Shown: positions 34,636 to 42,372 of the stretch, one piece after another
Numbering within the stretch: position 1 is the stretch's first letter
How the letters are laid out: each line of letters starts with the position of its first letter
Origin: CAWUFC02 sp963921335
Lineage (GTDB): Bacteria; Pseudomonadota; Gammaproteobacteria; Pseudomonadales; Halieaceae
Length of the DNA: 64,000 nucleotides
Direction of reading: 5' to 3'
NCBI GenBank assembly: GCA_963921335.3
Contig: CAWUFC020000001.1
Span: 1,612,001-1,676,000, forward strand
The notes under the pieces: model-generated
What the model saw: the letters and a program-made list of their open reading frames with translations, nothing else
Database searches by the model: none
What the model was told of the DNA's origin: nothing
Position numbers and translations under genes: made by a program

Positions 34636-35436
34636 TCAGGCGACACCCTTTAGCAGTTTCTGCAGTCCCACCGGCATGATGCGCTTCAAGACTTCCAGCA
34701 ACCAGGCATCTTTGCCCACGCGGATGCGCATTTGCTTTTTCCTGATGGCTGTCACGATGCGCTGGGCCACGTGTTCCGGTGTGACACCGATGCGCTGGGC
34801 CAGCTCGTAGTTGCGTTGTGCCGCTTCCACATCGTCGGAATTTTGCAATGTCGCCTGAATCATCTCGGTCTTGATGGCGCCGGGGTGCACTGAAGTGACG
34901 CCAACGCCGATCTTGTCCATTTCTGCCCACATAGCCTCGCTTAGCAGCTTTACGGCGCCTTTAGTTGCGCAGTAGCTGGTTTGACCCGGCAGGCCGACAA
35001 AGGCCGACATGCTGGACAGGTTGACGATATGCGCTTCGTCCGCCGCCTCCAGATGGGGCAGGAAGTAGTGGCAGCCGTACAGCAGCCCCCACCAGTTGAT
35101 GTTGACCATTTTTTCCCAGTCTTCCATCGTGTGGGTGGCAAAGGACTTTTGGATCGTAATGCCGGCATTATTGATGAGGATGTTGACCTTGCCGTGTTCG
35201 GCTACCACGGCGTCTGCCAGCGCGGCCATCTGTTCCTTGCTGGTGATATCAACCACGTGAGTGGAGACATTGACGCCGGCGCTCTTTATAGATTCTGCCG
35301 TTTTCTGCAGGGCGTTTTCGCTGATGTCGACCAGCGCCATGTGACAACCCTGAGCGGCCAGTTCGCGCACCAATGCCGAGCCCACACCACCGCCGGCGCC
35401 CGTGATGACGGCTACTTTGTTGTTGAAGTCTTGCAT
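34636..35436 (-). CDS. short-chain dehydrogenase/reductase
   Basis: 266-residue classical SDR. It has the NAD(P) motif TGAGGGVGSA, the NNAG motif (INNAGI), the catalytic Ser in NLSSMSA, and YCATKGA as YxxxK. The C-terminal extension (VLKRIMPVGLQKLL) is hydrophobic and amphipathic, as in membrane-associated SDRs acting on lipids or steroids. It is third gene of the OYE-VOC-SDR operon, 4 bp after the VOC stop. It probably oxidises or reduces a hydroxyl/keto group of the pathway compound. Confidence 0.92.
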   Translation of the reverse strand: MQDFNNKVAVITGAGGGVGSALVRELAAQGCHMALVDISENALQKTAESIKSAGVNVSTHVVDITSKEQMAALADAVVAEHGKVNILINNAGITIQKSFATHTMEDWEKMVNINWWGLLYGCHYFLPHLEAADEAHIVNLSSMSAFVGLPGQTSYCATKGAVKLLSEAMWAEMDKIGVGVTSVHPGAIKTEMIQATLQNSDDVEAAQRNYELAQRIGVTPEHVAQRIVTAIRKKQMRIRVGKDAWLLEVLKRIMPVGLQKLLKGVA

Positions 35437-35440
35437 GGAT

Positions 35441-36109
35441 TTATCCTCGGGCCAGTGATGCGGGGTGGGTTTTCTCTACCTGTCCCAGCAACTTTTTAAA
35501 CATGAACTTGATCAGCTGCACTAGGGCGGCAGCTTTGGGTGTGATGTCAGACAATTGAAACTCGCGCACCAGCTGTGACTTGTCTGATTCCTTAACCAGC
35601 TTCTCGATGCTGTCGAAGTAGGGCCGGGTCAGCGGATTCCACTCAATCACTTCCAGAATCAGGTTTTCCTGGCGGTTTTCAATGTAGGACATGCGCACCA
35701 GGCCATCGACGCCGGTGTCCACGACCGATTCGTAGCCATTGGCGAGACCCCAGCGATAGACTTCAGCAAAGTTTTCCACACACACCGCGTAGTGGTGCAG
35801 GCCGGTGATCTCACGATCAATCGCTTCTTTGTACAGGGAAGGGGTGTCACCAATCAGCTCGATCAGTTCCAACTGCATATCGCCGATGTAGCCAAAGGCG
35901 ATGTTCACCCGGGCGGTTTCGCCGGGTTCGCCGCGGTACCAGGCGCCTTTCATGGGAGCCTGGTTGCGTGCCACGATAAATGAATCGATACCCGCCTCAT
36001 CCGCCCATTGCTGCATGGCAGCGTCGATGTCTGGCACGATGTAGGCGAGCTGGCGTACTTCACCAAAAATCGGCGGTAGTTCGCGAATAGTGTCAAAGTC
36101 AGCTTTCAT
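35441..36109 (-). CDS. VOC-superfamily protein
   Basis: 222 residues with two vicinal-oxygen-chelate half domains: GEVRQLAYIVPDIDAAMQQW (about 16-35) and the second module beginning GLHHYAVCVENFAEVYRW (about 102-119), closing with NLILEVIEW. Putative metal residues are His and Glu of these strands. VOC enzymes include glyoxalases, ring-cleaving dioxygenases and isomerases; nothing in the sequence picks one. It is the middle gene of the operon starting at 37351. Confidence 0.85.
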   Translation of the reverse strand: MKADFDTIRELPPIFGEVRQLAYIVPDIDAAMQQWADEAGIDSFIVARNQAPMKGAWYRGEPGETARVNIAFGYIGDMQLELIELIGDTPSLYKEAIDREITGLHHYAVCVENFAEVYRWGLANGYESVVDTGVDGLVRMSYIENRQENLILEVIEWNPLTRPYFDSIEKLVKESDKSQLVREFQLSDITPKAAALVQLIKFMFKKLLGQVEKTHPASLARG

Positions 36110-36133
36110 GATGTTGTTCTCCTGAGCTGCCGC

Positions 36134-37351
36134 TCAATTGATGGCTTCACCGCGGTTGAGCGGACAGTAGACGCCACCGGGCGCCTCGATCAGGGAGGCG
36201 CAGCGGTTACAGTGAATGCAGCCATTCTTGTAATTGGGGTCGGCCTTGGCGTTGTTCACAAAGGCAGGGTCTTTAATCAGTGGGCGGCCCATCTGTACAA
36301 AATCAAAACCCTCAGCCATCACCGTCTCCAGGCTGTTCAGATCGCTACAGCCGCCGATGTAGATCATCTGGCAGTTCACGCGGTCGCGAATCTTCTTGGC
36401 ATCCTCCATGAAGTACAGTTCTTCATAGGGGTAATAGCGAAACATGCTGGGGCCAATGAGCTTCAGGCCCAGCTTGGTGATCGGGTTTTTCTCGACGGCG
36501 ATCAGGCCCTTGTCGAGGGTGTCACCGCGGAAGTAGACCATCGGGTTGTAGGAGTTGGTGCCGCCGGAGCAGATCAGTGCGTCGATGCCGCCCTGGTCCA
36601 GCATGGCTGCCACCTCGATGGCTTCCTCGAACTGAAGCCCGTCTTTGATGCCGTCGGTCATGCCGATTTTGCCCAGTATTGGGAAGTCATCACCCACCGC
36701 CTTGCGCACGGCTTCCAGTATGCGCAGGGGCAGGCGCATGCGGTTGGCAAGAGAGCCGCCGTACTCGTCCTTGCGGCGGTTGGTTTTGGGGCTGATGAAC
36801 TGGCTAATGCCGTAGCCGTGGCTGAAGTGAATCTCGGCGGCATCAAACTCGACTTCTTTCATGAGCAGGGCAGCATCGTGATAGGTCTGCACCAGGTAAT
36901 CGATATCGGCAATGCTCATGGCGCCGGCGAAGGGCAGGCCCGAAGGCGCGCCGAGCATATTGAACTGTCGCGAGGGGCCCAGCGGACGTTTTAATCGCTG
37001 CAACTTGCGGTTTTTGGAAAAATTACCGCAGTGGGTCATCTGACCGCTCACCTTGACGCCCGGGCTGGCTGCCTTGAGGCCGCTGGTGAGCTTGGTGAGT
37101 TCGCTGCGAATGCCGTCGTGCATCCACATCATCTGGTCGTTGATGCGGCCATCGGCCTCGGTGGTGCAATAGCCGATCTTGGTCATGGCAGTGCCGCCCT
37201 CAACCACTTCGCGATGAAAATCGAACAACAGATCACCGGGCACGCCGTCGGGGGTTTTTCCCTCGTAGGTGGCAGCTTTGATCACACGATTGCGGAGTTC
37301 CAGTTTGCCCAGGTTGGCGGGCGTGAAGGCTTTGCTGAGCTGTTCATTCAT
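36134..37351 (-). CDS. Old-Yellow-Enzyme-type NADH:flavin oxidoreductase with cysteine cluster
   Basis: 405-residue TIM-barrel flavoprotein of the OYE/2,4-dienoyl-CoA reductase family. Core motifs are ELRNRVIKAATYEG (FMN), HFSHGYGISQF (active-site His pair) and EYGGSLANR. The last 40 residues hold CIHCNRC and a further Cys in GVYCPLN, like the Fe-S site of FadH, yet the C-terminal FAD/NADPH half of FadH is missing. It reduces an activated C=C bond. It is first gene of the operon, facing operators 3 and 4. Confidence 0.92.
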   Translation of the reverse strand: MNEQLSKAFTPANLGKLELRNRVIKAATYEGKTPDGVPGDLLFDFHREVVEGGTAMTKIGYCTTEADGRINDQMMWMHDGIRSELTKLTSGLKAASPGVKVSGQMTHCGNFSKNRKLQRLKRPLGPSRQFNMLGAPSGLPFAGAMSIADIDYLVQTYHDAALLMKEVEFDAAEIHFSHGYGISQFISPKTNRRKDEYGGSLANRMRLPLRILEAVRKAVGDDFPILGKIGMTDGIKDGLQFEEAIEVAAMLDQGGIDALICSGGTNSYNPMVYFRGDTLDKGLIAVEKNPITKLGLKLIGPSMFRYYPYEELYFMEDAKKIRDRVNCQMIYIGGCSDLNSLETVMAEGFDFVQMGRPLIKDPAFVNNAKADPNYKNGCIHCNRCASLIEAPGGVYCPLNRGEAIN

Positions 37352-37375
37352 GGGGAGATGCCTGTCGATCTAGCT

Positions 37376-37422
37376 ACTTATGTAATGATGGTGCATATGT
37401 TATGCAATGAAATTACATAAGT
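37376..37422. promoter_or_regulatory. operators 3 and 4, tandem copies of the shared palindrome
   Basis: Site 3 is TTATGTAAT (37378-37386), 3 bp, GGTGCATAT (37390-37398). Site 4 is TTATGCAAT (37400-37408), 3 bp, ATTACATAA (37412-37420), a near-perfect palindrome. The outer ends also pair (ACTTATGTAAT with ATTACATAAGT, 37376-37386 and 37412-37422). The pair sits between the OYE operon and the VOC gene at 37455, so both directions could be repressed. Confidence 0.72.
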
Positions 37423-37442
37423 CAACAGCAGCAAACGGTCGT

Positions 37443-37448
37443 TATAAT
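37443..37448 (+). promoter_or_regulatory. TATAAT -10 element of the VOC gene, possibly leaderless
   Basis: A perfect TATAAT ends 6 bp before ATG 37455, so the first transcribed base would be at or next to the ATG itself. No Shine-Dalgarno is present between. Operator 4 covers the -35 zone. This points to a leaderless mRNA under repressor control. Confidence 0.5.
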
Positions 37449-37454
37449 AGATAC

Positions 37455-37889
37455 ATGCAGCTAACACCTTTCCACCTTGCTATTGCCGTGCGTGATATTG
37501 ACGAAGCCCGAGATTTCTATGGGGCTCAGCTAAACCTGCCCGAGGGCCGCAGTGCCGAGCACTGGATCGATTTTGATCTGTTTGGCCATCAGTTGGTGAC
37601 CCATCTCGATCCGTCTATGGGGCCGCAGGGGCAGGTCGCCCACATCAGTAACCCGGTGGACGGCAAAGCGGTACCGGTACCGCACTTTGGCGTGGTGCTG
37701 GAGATGAATGATTGGCAAGCCCTGGCGGACCGCGCTCGGGGGATTGTCGATGAGTTTGTGATCGAGCCCTATGTGCGCTTTGCTGGCGAACCGGGTGAAC
37801 AGGCCACTATGTTCTTTCTTGATCCCTCGGGCAATGCGTTGGAGTTCAAGGCCTTTCGGGATATTGAAGGCCAGCTGTTTGCAACCTGA
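37455..37889 (+). CDS. VOC-superfamily protein (glyoxalase-like)
   Basis: 144 residues from ATG 37455; the in-frame ATG at 37407 lies inside operator 4 and adds no domain. It has one VOC module pair: FHLAIAVRDIDEARDFY, then PVPHFGVVLEMNDWQ, and FLDPSGNALEFKAF at the end, which carries the usual metal Glu. It resembles small glyoxalase/dioxygenase-like proteins of unknown substrate. It is convergent with the sulfotransferase (3 bp apart) and divergent from the OYE operon. Confidence 0.88.
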   Translation: MQLTPFHLAIAVRDIDEARDFYGAQLNLPEGRSAEHWIDFDLFGHQLVTHLDPSMGPQGQVAHISNPVDGKAVPVPHFGVVLEMNDWQALADRARGIVDEFVIEPYVRFAGEPGEQATMFFLDPSGNALEFKAFRDIEGQLFAT

Positions 37890-37892
37890 CCC

Positions 37893-38783
37893 TCAATTGA
37901 GGCTGGCAGCAAGCGCCTGGTAGCTATCCTTGCCGGTGCGAGGGGTGACGTAGTCGTCCCAGCGGGCATTCATCGCATCAGCAATACTCGCCGGAAGATT
38001 ATCACGGGTCTCGCGTGAGTCTCCGCGGTTGACCTTGGAGGTGCTGCCGCCAACCGGCAGGGCACCGGCTGCCTCACGCTTGTGGCGAAGAAAATGATCA
38101 TCAAAGTGATGATCATTGGCCTGCATGAAGGCGAAGCTGCTCTGTTCGGTGACGATGTCGCGCAGCGCCGTATCCAGTTCAATGCCCATGAATCTGGCCA
38201 GGCGCTCCAGTTGTGCCGGGAAGTCGCTCTTGAATTGCTCGTAGGTCAGCAGCAGCACTGCGGCGTTGTTTCGTTGCTCATACCATGAGCACAGGTGATG
38301 CCAGAAATCATGAGGCGGTTTTCTCGCCAGGTAATGGCGTTCAGCAAACGCCTCGATGCCAATACAACCCGGTTCCATCATCCAGTTGTCGAAGAAGTTG
38401 TAGAGTGAGATCAGGGCATCGATGGGGTCGCGCAAAATGCAGATGTAGCGACAATTGGCCGGCAGCTGCTCGAATGCAGCATGGCTTTTAAACAGGCGGG
38501 GAGCCGCCACCTGTTCTGCGTTGAGGTCCATGTCCAGGTCGAAGGCGGCGTCAATCCAGGGCACGACTTCGGTGATCTCGCCAAAGTTCATGTCCCCGCG
38601 GGTGCGCAGGCCGTGAGCCGTTTGTTGTAACCAGGTGGTGCCGCACTTGGAGTAGGGGGAGATGATGATGTCTTCCGGCTGTGCTGCAAAGGCATCACCG
38701 GCCGCGCGACCTTCCTGCGTAAACAGCTGGCTCAACACAAGGTGCAGTTCTTCGATGCTGGTGGCGCGTTTGGGGTTTGCCAT
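37893..38783 (-). CDS. cytosolic-type sulfotransferase
   Basis: 296-residue PAPS-dependent sulfotransferase (PF00685 type). The 5'-phosphosulfate loop is SPYSKCGTTWLQ (about 42-53) and the 3'-phosphate site RDPIDALISLYNFF (about 118-131). Length and layout resemble animal SULT enzymes that sulfonate steroids and phenols. The gene has a neighbouring regulon of redox genes, so the acceptor may be a hydroxylated product of it; that is inferred. The promoter side at 38784-38836 is short and shares its upstream region with the kinase gene, also minus. Confidence 0.9.
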   Translation of the reverse strand: MANPKRATSIEELHLVLSQLFTQEGRAAGDAFAAQPEDIIISPYSKCGTTWLQQTAHGLRTRGDMNFGEITEVVPWIDAAFDLDMDLNAEQVAAPRLFKSHAAFEQLPANCRYICILRDPIDALISLYNFFDNWMMEPGCIGIEAFAERHYLARKPPHDFWHHLCSWYEQRNNAAVLLLTYEQFKSDFPAQLERLARFMGIELDTALRDIVTEQSSFAFMQANDHHFDDHFLRHKREAAGALPVGGSTSKVNRGDSRETRDNLPASIADAMNARWDDYVTPRTGKDSYQALAASLN

Positions 38784-38836
38784 GGATGGTCTCGCGGCGA
38801 ATGCGTGAGTGCCTATCTTACGCGGGCCACTGCGCT

Positions 38837-40042
38837 TTAACTATTGGAGCCGATCACCCGGCCTTCGAGCCAGCCATGAAAATCAACACGCTCACAGGCG
38901 GCTACAGCACGGCGGGTAATCTCTTCCATCAGGGCATCGCCTTCGGTCAGCGAACCCAGGCCCAGGGACACCACAATCGTCATCAGCGTCTGGAAGCTGA
39001 AGCCGCGGTATTGATCCCAGACTTCCTCAAAACTTGTGCTGACACCATGACGGATTAATTGCTCGCTGTAATAGCGCACCAGCGCCTGCTCGTTGGCGGC
39101 CAGTACTTCAATTGGCAGTGAATCAATCAGGAAATACTGCACGTCCCTCACGCCCTTGCTCCACTGGGCGGCCTGGAAATCGATCATGCCCATACGGTCA
39201 CCGTCGACAAAGAAATTACCCAGGTGGCTGTCACCGTGGATCAGGCTGAGCGGGCCGCTATACCAGACCTCCAGTAGCCTGTCCCAGTGCGCCATAGCCA
39301 GCCTGTACATCTCGGCTGCTTCTTCGGGAAATGCATCTGGATAACCGTCTCGGCAGGGTTTTATGGCGGCCTTGTTGATGGCTCTTGAAATCTCTTTCAT
39401 CACCGGCGAGATGAACGGGTGAGTATGGTAGGGCAGGCGTTGCTCCTGCTCCTGCCGTGGCCTGTCATTGTAGAAGGCGTGAAAACGGGCAAAGGCATCC
39501 AGGCATTTATGAACCTTGGCCAGGTCGGGGCCGACCAGCATATCCGGGTTTGTGTGTAGCACCACAGAGGGATCGGCGTGCAGGTTTTCCTCCAGCAGCA
39601 CAAAGCGGCTACCCCGGGTGGTAATGGCATAGGTTTTCGGCAGGCGGATAGGGAAGTCGTCGCGAAAATTCAGGAAGAATCGGCATTCAAGTTCCCACAC
39701 CCGAATAACATTGCAGAACCAGCGCGTCATCAACTCCGGGCAGGGCAGTTTCAGGAACAGGCTAGTGGGCATGTCGCAGCCTGCTTCCCAATCCACTTCG
39801 ATAATGAAGTTATTGCAGTTGCTGCTGACCGATTGAATGTCGGTTTTACGCACTGCGACAGCGCGCGCATTGCGAATGTCTGGGTCGCAGCCGTGCTCTG
39901 CCAGTAGCTGGTTGAGGAACTCGGTGGTGATCACTTTATCGGGATGCATGGGCAGGCTGGTGCCGAAGACGTCCTCAATCGCATCCCTGGTGACGCGCCC
40001 CGTACTGTTTATGGCTGAAATCAGCGCTTGTGCTTTACTCAT
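38837..40042 (-). CDS. phosphotransferase of the APH/choline-ecdysteroid kinase-like family
   Basis: About 401 residues from ATG 40042 (MSKAQALISA); a TTG at 40075 would add 11. The kinase-like fold shows the catalytic loop LIHGDSHLGNFF with HGD, then DFQAAQW in place of DFG, as in the CHK/ecdysteroid 22-kinase-like group. An N-terminal ATP-binding part precedes it (SLFLKLPCPE carries the likely Lys). The substrate is probably a small hydroxylated molecule. It is divergent from the FAD oxidoreductase at 40124, across an inverted repeat. Confidence 0.85.
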   Translation of the reverse strand: MSKAQALISAINSTGRVTRDAIEDVFGTSLPMHPDKVITTEFLNQLLAEHGCDPDIRNARAVAVRKTDIQSVSSNCNNFIIEVDWEAGCDMPTSLFLKLPCPELMTRWFCNVIRVWELECRFFLNFRDDFPIRLPKTYAITTRGSRFVLLEENLHADPSVVLHTNPDMLVGPDLAKVHKCLDAFARFHAFYNDRPRQEQEQRLPYHTHPFISPVMKEISRAINKAAIKPCRDGYPDAFPEEAAEMYRLAMAHWDRLLEVWYSGPLSLIHGDSHLGNFFVDGDRMGMIDFQAAQWSKGVRDVQYFLIDSLPIEVLAANEQALVRYYSEQLIRHGVSTSFEEVWDQYRGFSFQTLMTIVVSLGLGSLTEGDALMEEITRRAVAACERVDFHGWLEGRVIGSNS

Positions 40043-40064
40043 GTGTGAATGATAACTTGAGATT

Positions 40065-40096
40065 GAATCGGACAAAATGCAGAATATGTCCGAATC
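40065..40096. promoter_or_regulatory. inverted repeat in a divergent promoter (kinase / FAD oxidoreductase)
   Basis: GAATCGGACA (40065-40074) and TGTCCGAATC (40087-40096) pair with one mismatch across 12 bp. A related half-site, GATTCGGACT, is found at 42317-42326 in front of the TetR gene at 42290. This is a plausible operator for that TetR at both places. Confidence 0.5.
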
Positions 40097-40123
40097 TTAT
40101 TTTGATCCCACGGGAGCGCATAG

Positions 40124-41752
40124 ATGAACCAGGACTACGATGTCATCGTTATTGGGGCCGGCCACAACGGGCTTGCAGCGGCCCGTATTCTCGCCGACAA
40201 GGGCGTGAAGGTATTGGTTCTGGAGAAAAACAATTATGTCGGTGGTATGGCGGGCACCCGTGAAATCTTCAAGGGCTGTCGCAACGAGGTAGGCGCAAGC
40301 TGCCTGTTTCCTATCGCTGACGAGATTCTTGACTACTTCCAGTTTGAAAAGCACGGTGCAGAATTTATCGAGCTGCCGGTGATGGCGATTAATCTTGTCG
40401 GTCCGGGCGCCAAACCCCTGATGTTCTACAAAAAACAGGGCCGCCAGCTTTGGCACCTGTTGCGTCATCACGGTTTTGGCGCGCTGCTTGGCTTTATCAA
40501 GCTGGTTCGGTTTATTACCTATCCAGCCAGTGTGATGGATCGCTTTACGGCAGGCCGCGCTCCCAAGACGCTCGACCAGTTGCTGGCAGAAGCGCCAAAC
40601 GATGAAGCCCGTGAGCAATTGCGCCTGACCTATACCGGTTCGGCGATGGATTTGATTAACAAGTTTTTCCCCGACAAGGAAAAGCACCACACCTTTCGCT
40701 CGCTACTGGCCTTCGCTGCGATTCAGTCTACTTATAAAGGGCCCTTTGATCCCGGTTCTGCGCTGTGCCTGGTGTATACCTTTGCCCAGAGCGGTGAGGG
40801 TGGCCTGATGCAGCGGGTCAAAGGTGGTATCGGGTCACTGAGTGAAGTGCTCGCACGTACCTTCGAGGAGGCTGGCGGTGAGTTGCGGATGAAGGCGCGA
40901 GTGGACCATGTGTTGATGGAGGATGGGCGTGCTACCGGCGTCGTGATGAAGGACGGCTCTACCATTCGCAGCAAGATCGTTCTGTCCAATCTCGATAAGC
41001 CCGCTACATTCCAGCACCTGGTGGGCGAGCAATACCTGGATGCCGGTCTGCGCAAGAACATCGACGAGTCGGAACATCGCGGTGCCTGGGTGCACATGCT
41101 GTTCCGCCTCGATGGCTTACCCGGTTACGGTGGAGAGTGGGCCTGGCTCAACAGTGACATACACAACCGCTTTGGCGGAGCCATGGTAAGCAGCCCGGAG
41201 GCTCTGCAACAGAGTTTTGACACCTGCGACGCCGGGGAGTTACCCCCCACTATGCCGGTCGCTTTTCAAATTCCCAGCCTGATGGATGCCAGCCTGGCGC
41301 CGTCGGGGCAACATATCGCCAGCGCCTATGGGTTCTGTTTCCCCTGCAAGGCCGCTAAAGAAGATAAAGGCAGGTTCCGTGACCAGATGGCCGAGCAGGC
41401 TATTGATCTGATCAGCTCCTATATGCCGGACTTTCGCGAACTGATTGTGGAGAAGGCGGTGTTCTCTTCCGATCATTTTGCCAGCATGCACGGTGCCACG
41501 GAGGGCGACTTCACGCATGGGCTGATACACCCAGAGAACATGCTCGGTGAGCGCGCCCTGGTGGCGGGATCTGCCCACCTGACGCCTATACCCGGCTTGT
41601 ACATGTGCGGCTCTGCCTGTCATCCCGGGCCCGGAGTGACCTTCCTGCCCGGATACAACTGCGGCTTTGAGGTGTACGCGCGTGAGTTCTCGGCGTCGAC
41701 GGATGTGACTAGCGTTTCAGAATCACCGGCACCAGCAGCGCGTGCAGCGTAG
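40124..41752 (+). CDS. NAD(P)/FAD-dependent oxidoreductase (PYROXD2/CrtI-like)
   Basis: 542-residue flavoprotein. N-terminal FAD fold VIVIGAGHNGLAAARILADK followed by VLVLEKNNYVGGMAG; C-terminal FAD contact LYMCGSACHPGPGVTFLPGYN. Family members include carotenoid desaturases and the PYROXD2 group, usually desaturating or oxidising hydrophobic compounds. It ends with a 44-bp antisense overlap into the TetR gene at 41709. Substrate unknown. Confidence 0.9.
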   Translation: MNQDYDVIVIGAGHNGLAAARILADKGVKVLVLEKNNYVGGMAGTREIFKGCRNEVGASCLFPIADEILDYFQFEKHGAEFIELPVMAINLVGPGAKPLMFYKKQGRQLWHLLRHHGFGALLGFIKLVRFITYPASVMDRFTAGRAPKTLDQLLAEAPNDEAREQLRLTYTGSAMDLINKFFPDKEKHHTFRSLLAFAAIQSTYKGPFDPGSALCLVYTFAQSGEGGLMQRVKGGIGSLSEVLARTFEEAGGELRMKARVDHVLMEDGRATGVVMKDGSTIRSKIVLSNLDKPATFQHLVGEQYLDAGLRKNIDESEHRGAWVHMLFRLDGLPGYGGEWAWLNSDIHNRFGGAMVSSPEALQQSFDTCDAGELPPTMPVAFQIPSLMDASLAPSGQHIASAYGFCFPCKAAKEDKGRFRDQMAEQAIDLISSYMPDFRELIVEKAVFSSDHFASMHGATEGDFTHGLIHPENMLGERALVAGSAHLTPIPGLYMCGSACHPGPGVTFLPGYNCGFEVYAREFSASTDVTSVSESPAPAARAA

Positions 41753-42290
41753 CCCGCAGCTGTTTTTTGCTGCGCAGGTGATTTGAGGGCAGGGTCAGGT
41801 ACGAAATCAAAATGCGGTATACCCATTCCACCAGTACCTCTGGCGATACGTCCTCGCTCAGCAGGTTCAACTCGCGGGCTGGCGTGATGACATCTGCCAT
41901 AAAGCTTTCACCGAGTTCGACGATAGCGCTGGAGTTCCATACGGCGCGGCGCACGCGGCTGGCTTCGTCGGTTGCAAATACGGCGTTGAGCAAGGGGCGT
42001 TTTGGAATGTCATGAATGGCTATGACCAGGCCTTCCACGAGGTGCTCGGCAGGATCAGAGAATCTTGCCAGCCGCTTCTGCAGGAGCGTGGCCATGTCGA
42101 GCATGTCCCTTTGTACCAATGCAATCAGTACCTCATCGCGACTGGCGTAGTAGCGATACAGGGTAGATCGGGCCATGCCTGCTGCCTCGGCGACCTCCTG
42201 CATACCCGGCCCCTCAATGCCATGGGATAGGAACAGCTGCTGAGCAGCATTTAGTACGCGTTCTTTCGGCGGCACAGATTTTGAAGTCAT
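41709..42290 (-). CDS. TetR-family regulator
   Basis: 193 residues from ATG 42290 (MTSKSVPPKERVL); the longer frame to 42347 adds residues without support. The DNA-binding region is AAQQLFLSHGIEGPGMQEVAE, then AGMARSTLYRYYASRDEVL. The C-terminal part has the usual helical ligand bundle. TACAAT on the minus strand, a few bases before the ATG, would make the transcript nearly leaderless, with half-site 42317-42326 over the -35 region. It is divergent from the Nudix gene and overlaps the oxidoreductase end by 44 bp. It probably regulates the oxidoreductase. Confidence 0.9.
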   Translation of the reverse strand: MTSKSVPPKERVLNAAQQLFLSHGIEGPGMQEVAEAAGMARSTLYRYYASRDEVLIALVQRDMLDMATLLQKRLARFSDPAEHLVEGLVIAIHDIPKRPLLNAVFATDEASRVRRAVWNSSAIVELGESFMADVITPARELNLLSEDVSPEVLVEWVYRILISYLTLPSNHLRSKKQLRATLHALLVPVILKR

Positions 42291-42372
42291 GCCCGCATTG
42301 TACATGGGCAACTTTCGATTCGGACTCTCAACTTTCAATGACCCCACCTGCGTTCACTGCTACCCTGTTGCC

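Noticed and set aside
34628..34641. Palindrome GCCTGATATCAGGC between tetR and the SDR
   Set aside because: It overlaps the SDR stop, has no T run and no second copy; it may help end transcripts but is not a supported terminator.
36212..36994. 260-codon plus-strand frame
   Set aside because: Antisense to the OYE reductase; composition typical of a shadow.
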